Shown here: one piece after another, positions 58,855-64,000 of the stretch
How positions within the stretch are numbered: the first letter of the stretch is position 1
Layout: every line of letters starts with the position of its first letter
Assembly (NCBI GenBank): GCA_029948255.1
Contig: JALIZF010001688.1
Span: forward strand, 51,001-115,000
Direction: 5' to 3'
DNA length: 64,000 nucleotides
Source: Telmatactis stephensoni
Taxonomy: Eukaryota; Cnidaria; Anthozoa; Actiniaria; Isophelliidae
Program-made: the position numbers and the translations under genes
The notes under the pieces: model-generated
Seen by the model: only the letters and a program-made list of their open reading frames with translations
What the model was told of the DNA's origin: nothing
The model's database searches: none

Positions 58855-59522
58855 TATGTAGGCGTCCGTACTATAGAGGTGTCTGTATTCTAGAGGTGTC
58901 TGTATTCTAGAGGTGTCTGTATTCTAGAGGTGTCTGTATTCTAGAGGTGTCTGTATTCTAGAGGTGTCTGTATTCTAGAGGTGTCCGTATTCTAGAGGTG
59001 TCTGTATTCTAGAGGTGTCCGTATTCTAGAGGTGTCTGTATTCTAGAGGTGTCCGTATTCTAGAGGTGTCTGTATTCTAGAGGTGTCTGTATTCTAGAGG
59101 TGTCTGTATTCTAGAGGTGTCTGTATTCTAGAGGTGTCTGTATTCTAGAGGTGTCCGTATTATAGAGGTGTCTGTATTCTAGAGGTGTCCGTATTCTAGA
59201 GGTGTCTGTATTCTAGAGGTGTCCGTATTATAGAGGTGTCTGTATTCTAGAGGTGTCCGTATTCTAGAGGTGTCTGTATTCTAGAGGTGTCCGTATTATA
59301 GAGGTGTCTGTATTCTAGAGGTGTCCGTATTCTAGAGGTGTCTGTATTCTAGAGGTGTCTATATTCTAGAGGTGTCTGTATTCTAGAGGTGTCTGTATTC
59401 TAGAGGTGTCTGTATTCTAGAGGTGTCTGTATTCTAGAGGTGTCCGTATTCTAGAGGTGTCTGTATTCTAGAGGTGTCCGTATTATAGAGGTGTCCGTAT
59501 TATAGAGGTGTCCGTACCGAGA
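58855..59522. repeat. 17-bp satellite array, about 39 copies
   Basis: Unit TGTCTGTATTCTAGAGG repeated head to tail over about 668 bases without a break. Two recurring variants: TCTG or TCCG, and TTCTAGA or TTATAGA. The variants are not random: blocks of CTG/CCG alternation with the ATTATAG form recur in the middle (59,110-59,340), a hint of higher-order structure. First and last units are the most diverged. Confidence 0.96.
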
Positions 59523-59850
59523 GGTCCTACAGGAGTTTGCATTAGTTTTCTATACGTACATGTTTCGCTGTCCTTGGAATCCGGAATCCAGCCTTTGGAA
59601 TCCGGAATCCGGCCATTTGAGTCCATTGTGGCGACAATCTATCGATCTATCTATCTATCGACGTCGAGAATCTGCCATGAAAACGAGGCAATACACGTTT
59701 TTTGCCAAGTTTCGAGCTTTCCGAGCAAAAAAAAGCAGTATTTTCAAAGTATTTTTTCACGAGTCAGGGACGTTTAGTAACTTAAACTGCACTAAAAATG
59801 CAGCCATTGCGTTATAGCAGCTTCACATAAGTCTCAATCGACTGTAAATT

Positions 59851-60240
59851 TTAAGGTGACTCGAAGTAGTTTTTTTCAGACCTCACCGCACATTTTCATT
59901 TGGCGCAATGGACAACTTAATGCGCACCAATGGACTTGGTTTCTACACCAAATGTGAGGATAAGATTGAAGTTGTAAATGGTGTTATAATTAATTCGATC
60001 AACGTTTTTAAAATAGCGAAAATCGAACATCGTCAAAAATGGTTTTTCCTCTAATATCTCGCAAAATTGATCAGCTTCAGACAAGTAAACTGCATAGAAA
60101 AATTCATACAAATGCACAACATTTCAAGGTGATTTTAGGAGATTTAATCTGTTTGATTTTTCTTTAAATCACAAAAGTTTCCACACGTGCTGTATTTCTA
60201 TTCTTGGACATAACGACAGCGTAAAAAATACTCGAAGTAC
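59851..60240. repeat. Relict, left end of a relative of the 22,060 element
   Basis: Begins TTAAGGTGACTCGAAGTAG, like TTAAGGTGGCTCGATATAG. Further in, CTCTAATATCTCGCAAAATT and GATCAGCTTCAGACAAGT parallel CTCCAATATCTCTCGAACTC and GAGCAGCTCTAGACAAGG at the same relative distance. No right end found. Confidence 0.5.
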
Positions 60241-60384
60241 GCAAAAAACCACGAGAACACTGTGGAAATATTGCTAAAATATACACTTATCTTATGTGAA
60301 AAAGCCGACTTTCTGTCAAGATATATTTTTTTCTTTCCATGTCTCTTGTGAGACATTTTCTGCGCAACTTTCCTTGCTGGAGCA

Positions 60385-60682
60385 ATTATAGAATACCCGT
60401 CCACTTTTAAGCACCTTGCATTACCTTGCTACCGCGGTCCGCAGTCCCGCAGTGATCGCCATGCATTTTGGGAAATAATGAATATATGGTGTCTTTTGAA
60501 AACGGCGCAATATGTGAAAGGGCTTGCTACCGCGGTCCGCAGTCCCACAGTGATCGCCATGCCTTCTGGGTAAAAGAAATACATGGTATATTTTGTAGTT
60601 ATGGGATACCTGTTGTTTTTGACTGCGGACTGCGGACCACGGTACCGAAGTGTGAGTGAAGAGTGGACGGGTATTCTATAAT
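60385..60682. repeat. MITE with ATTATAGAATACCCGTCCAC termini and internal duplication
   Basis: Left ATTATAGAATACCCGTCCAC, right GTGGACGGGTATTCTATAAT, perfectly inverted over 20 bases. Inside, CTTGCTACCGCGGTCCGCAG plus TCCC-CAGTGATCGCCATGC occurs twice in direct orientation (60,427 and 60,529), and a partial inverted copy (ACTGCGGACTGCGGACCACG) lies near the right end. Confidence 0.88.
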
Positions 60683-60970
60683 CTAGCCCAACTGGACAAC
60701 TGGAAGGAACATCAAAAGTTGTTTTTGAAAATCTCAAAAACGCAGGATTATTTTTGCTTGGCGTTTAAGTAGGGCATTATTTGGGAATTATTTGTTCTAT
60801 ACGCAGCAATATTGCAGCAGCTCATTCAAATACAAGCACGAAAACGTCGACCCGATACTTAATCCTGATCTTGACCCAAACGCCAGCTCAAAACTTGCAT
60901 TGAGACAACCATTCGACTCGCTAATTAGCATATTGCACTCGCAAATTGTTCACAGCACGTGCAAGTACGT

Positions 60971-61214
60971 AGCATAAATTTGCATAGAGTTCCACGCTAC
61001 ATGCATCAGGAACCGGAAATAAGATTAAATTCTAATTCTGCTAATTAGTTGATATTATTTCCCAAATATTATGCTTGCTCTTTTTTTAAAAAAAAGTAAT
61101 GTCTTCCCAATCCAAAAACATACAAATATTAGAAGTGAAAGTTATTCTAAAGCTACGAATTCTTTATTTCCGGTTCCTGAATCATGTAGCGTGGAACTCT
61201 ATGCTATTCTAAGC
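60971..61214. repeat. MITE with AGAGTTCCACGCTACATG arms
   Basis: Left GCATAGAGTTCCACGCTACA then AGGAACCGGAAATAA; right TTATTTCCGGTTCCT then TGTAGCGTGGAACTCTATGC. Inverted over about 50 bases with few mismatches; about 244 bp. Confidence 0.85.
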
Positions 61215-62385
61215 TATAGCCACATGCCCTATTATAGTGCTTTTTTGTGATAAGTGTTTTTTGTGTGAGTTCATCAAATCCCTGTGCCCAGGGGAACTTC
61301 AATTCTAGTGTATCACTAATGTATCAGTGAGCCGTATACAAATGATCAATTTACACAAGACAACCACACAACCAGTATTCAGTAAAGAAGATGTATAAAA
61401 GGAGGTTTCGTACAATAATTTTCTTGATGAGATGATGGTTGGTTTGTTTTCTGCCTTGCTTCAAGTGTTTTTTTTCTCTGAATCATCCAGTTTTCGCTCC
61501 TCAGAAAAACAAAAAACAAACAAACAAACAAACAAAACAAACTAATGAACTGAGATTTGTATGCATAGAATATTTGAATGTAGTGGTAGTGTGTGTGAGA
61601 GAGGAATTCAAACCTAGCAACCCTTATATTGTAAATAACGCAAGTTGTTCAAATCAAAGCAAAAGAGTTACTGGTTGCCATGGACAGCTCGCCTAAGTAT
61701 AAACAGCAGTACGTGTGCCTCCCCTAGTTAATGTAAGACCACAGGTATCCCAAGTTCATTTTCTGTGGCCTTCGAACAATTGAGAAATGATAAGACTTTC
61801 CGAAAGCGCATCAAAAAAACTCCACAAGCATGGTTTTCGTCAGAGGTCTGCAACATCTAATGATGTGATTGGTGCATTTTAAAGATGACGATCGATTATA
61901 TATGTTTTATGATGCACTGCATCTCACGTCAGGCTCTGGGCACGAGTAAACGCACCACACTCGCGTGCGGTTTCCAACCTTCGCTTCACCGCAAAATATC
62001 GTCGCAAATATAATAGGCTCAAAAATCAAAAATACGATGATGACAACCTTGAGTCAACGTTGAATGGTAATTAATTTTATTACTTTCTTTATCGTTGGCT
62101 GCAAAGAATAAAATCACTGTAAATATGAACAATAAATATTGTTTATCTTATATACTGTGAAAATTTGTTCAACAATTAGCTTAAAATTGCTCAATATAGT
62201 TAAAATCGGGAAGAAGGCTAACTGGTGGAAAACATTAAATTTCATTCTCCTTTCTTTCCCTTATATTACTTTTTTGTCCATTGTTGTTTCTGGTGGTGTG
62301 TTGACTGTGATCACCATGATAGAGTCGTTACATATCTTTGCTGTAGATTTTTGTTATTCAAATAGAAGCCCATGCAGCCTCTGGT
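61215..62385. other. Intergenic; 3' side of the 62.4 kb ORF
   Basis: A minus-strand AATAAA at about 62,083-62,090 could end a transcript from the 62,386-62,784 ORF. Short (AAAC)n near 61,517-61,545. No other gene seen. Confidence 0.4.
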
Positions 62386-62784
62386 TTACAAATTTGTTTC
62401 AATATCTCTCTTCCTTGTAGTAGATTTTGGAGGAGAATTTTCTAGTGATCGTTTGATAATTTTCGCTGTACGTGGAGAAAGTTCAGCCGTTTCTTTAAGA
62501 TCGTCATCCTTTGATTTGTCTGAGAAACCGTCCTTTAATGAAAAAGATAGTGTTGATAGTTCACTTCCAAGTGAGTCGAGATGTGTTTGAAGCTTTCTCT
62601 TTCTAACCGTATTTGAATCGCATTTATTTTCTTGGATCATTTGACGAAACTGACTACCATGACAGCTGATATTCAATCCATAATTTTCGTCTTCGCTTTC
62701 GTCGTCACTTTCGTTTATAGTAGTGTTTGAAGCGAGAATCAATTTTTCCAATTCCTGTCCTTCCATAACTGTTAGTTGAACCAT
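62386..62784 (-). CDS. Unknown acidic Ser-rich protein, 132 aa (or 126 from second ATG)
   Basis: Not recognised as a known family. An ORF of 132 codons with mixed, non-repetitive composition: an acidic patch INESDDESEDENYG (residues 23-36), a basic RKRKLQTHLD (near 61-70), acidic DKSKDDDLKETAE, and SPRTAKIIKRSL and PPKSTTRKRD toward the end. This looks like a soluble nuclear or cytoplasmic protein; no signal peptide, no membrane segment. The minus strand has an acceptor-like AACTAACAG directly before the second ATG at 62,766, so the true start may be MEGQELEKL with a non-coding exon upstream, the same pattern as gene B. A polyadenylation signal lies about 300 bases downstream. It could be a complete small gene, or the last exon of a longer one. 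Confidence 0.55.
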   Translation of the reverse strand: MVQLTVMEGQELEKLILASNTTINESDDESEDENYGLNISCHGSQFRQMIQENKCDSNTVRKRKLQTHLDSLGSELSTLSFSLKDGFSDKSKDDDLKETAELSPRTAKIIKRSLENSPPKSTTRKRDIETNL

Positions 62785-64000
62785 AATAAAAGTAAATTTT
62801 AGTTGATTATCTGCTCCGCTCCGTTCTAAGAGTATTTACCCACTGTAGAAATGTCGTTTCGCTTGACAGATTTACAGTGTTCCTATGGATAACTTTTATA
62901 AATAAAGAACAATATTATGATATTATTGCTATGGAAATTAATTTATGCGTGTCACACAATCCACGACCGTTGGATTGGATGTGGTTCGTATTTTCCTGAT
63001 AAACAGAGAACTTTAGTGATGACAATATTATTACTGAGGAACACATGCACTAATATAATAAAATGGAATAGAACTAGTCGCTAAAAATCAAATTAACCTC
63101 CCAAGATAAATGTTAAACTACAGGTTTCGAAGGGCACGGAATCATCGTTGTTGTTTACTAGAGCTAGAGCGTTCTCGTGAAACTGAAAGGAATAAATGGC
63201 ACCACACGCTGTATAGCGAATATTCTTTTCTAATTCAGGCACGAAATACAATTACTGATAAAATTGTATTTAAAGATATGCAAAACGGTCAAAATAAAAG
63301 ACTACACGAATTAGTCCTGGCGCTGCGATTAGTCATAGCGTGACAACCACGGATGAAGTGAGTCATCGAGTTGCAAAAACATGTCATTCCTGTCGTCACT
63401 TATCTATTTTTAAACATGTCCATCATGTAAACTTTGTGCTTTTTCTAGAATCTGATGATAAATTTCACCATTTGAGGCAGTTTCCATGTAAGCAGCGAAT
63501 GCTATGAGCATGCTCATCGTTGGAACAGGAAGACTGTTTTACACGGCGAGAAAGTATAGGCAATTCTCTATTGTACTCTATTCGATTCCGCTGCCCCACA
63601 TAACAATGTCTTGGTTTTCAGTTAAATACATCAACCTATCTCTCTCCACAGAAACTTTAAGTATTCTATATTAGTCTTTTTTGAAAAGAAACTCCACTGA
63701 CAACACCGGTAAAATCTTTTACTACAAGCGAATTTTACATGATTATTTTTGTTACATATTTCATGAAATATAAATTACACACTATATAATATAGCTCAAT
63801 TATAACACACGTTCTGATTGGCTGAGAGACCACCAAAATCTATGCTCTATTTCACCGGCAAAGACATGGTTTTCTGACGAATGAGTATATCAGCAAATTT
63901 TACTTTAGTAAAGGAAAAGCAAAACTTAAAATTAAACTACAAAAGACTTTCCATCTTTCCAGTCTCGTTTAAATTTGCAAACTGAGCTTTATGGTCGGAC
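62785..64000. other. Right end of window, no gene recognised
   Basis: Upstream side of the 62.4 kb ORF. A 77-codon plus-strand ORF at 63,110-63,343 has no recognisable motif. ACACGTTCTGATTGGCTGAG at about 63,806 resembles the TCTGATTGGTT repeats elsewhere, but is too short to class. Confidence 0.4.

Noticed and set aside
58855..59522. CRISPR-like array
   Set aside because: The 17-bp units are contiguous with no spacers and the genome is eukaryotic; it is a satellite.
63110..63343. 77-codon ORF with charged composition, preceded by a ctacag that could be an acceptor
   Set aside because: No recognisable domain, no matching donor or neighbouring exon, and a length expected by chance.

Overview
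This is a 64 kb window of A+T-rich metazoan nuclear DNA. The genes have GT-AG introns, the spacers are full of short palindromic (MITE-like) elements, SINEs with tRNA-like heads and microsatellites, and there are no operons. The gene content (an SLC4 sodium-bicarbonate-type transporter beside a cluster of Myc-family genes) and the repeats point to a cnidarian, most likely an anthozoan such as a coral or anemone. The species assignment is inference.

Layout. (1) 1-17,678, plus strand: the 3' part of a large SLC4 gene. Fourteen coding exons can be placed to the base with consistent phases and give 1,116 residues plus stop; the 5' exons lie outside the window. Its introns hold two SINEs, two TTAA-flanked foldback elements, a 2.2 kb element with terminal inverted repeats and several MITEs. 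(2) 18,774-19,019: a MITE whose interior has become a 36-bp tandem array. (3) 20,014-21,162, plus: an uninterrupted 382-codon gene for a divergent Myc-like bHLH-zipper protein (called C here). (4) 22-33.8 kb: no gene seen; MITEs, microsatellites and one possible retroelement 3' end. (5) 33,872-35,821, minus: Myc-like gene A, two coding exons, 325 aa. (6) 41,012-42,554, minus: Myc-like gene B, two coding exons, 387 aa, the most canonical of the three. (7) 43-62 kb: no gene recognised; many MITEs, a 1.4 kb nested palindrome, a 17-bp satellite of about 39 copies and a 293-bp CTTT microsatellite. (8) 62,386-62,784, minus: a small acidic, serine-rich ORF that may be a real gene or a final exon.

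How the genes relate. The SLC4 protein should move bicarbonate across the plasma membrane and has no evident functional link to its neighbours. The three Myc-like genes are probably related by local duplication. B keeps Myc box I, Myc box II, the acidic EEEEVEVDVV segment, the bHLH-zipper and an intron at the site where vertebrate MYC is split. A keeps a good box I and a weakened box II. C has lost both boxes and the intron, has Arg in place of the basic-region His, but shares the motif NLQVVPD with A and an IDIASVKEKR segment resembling the Myc acidic-region motif. This divergent cluster is the most interesting biology in the window. The repeat fraction is also notable: several families show TTAA at both ends, suggesting mobilisation by a piggyBac-type transposase encoded elsewhere.
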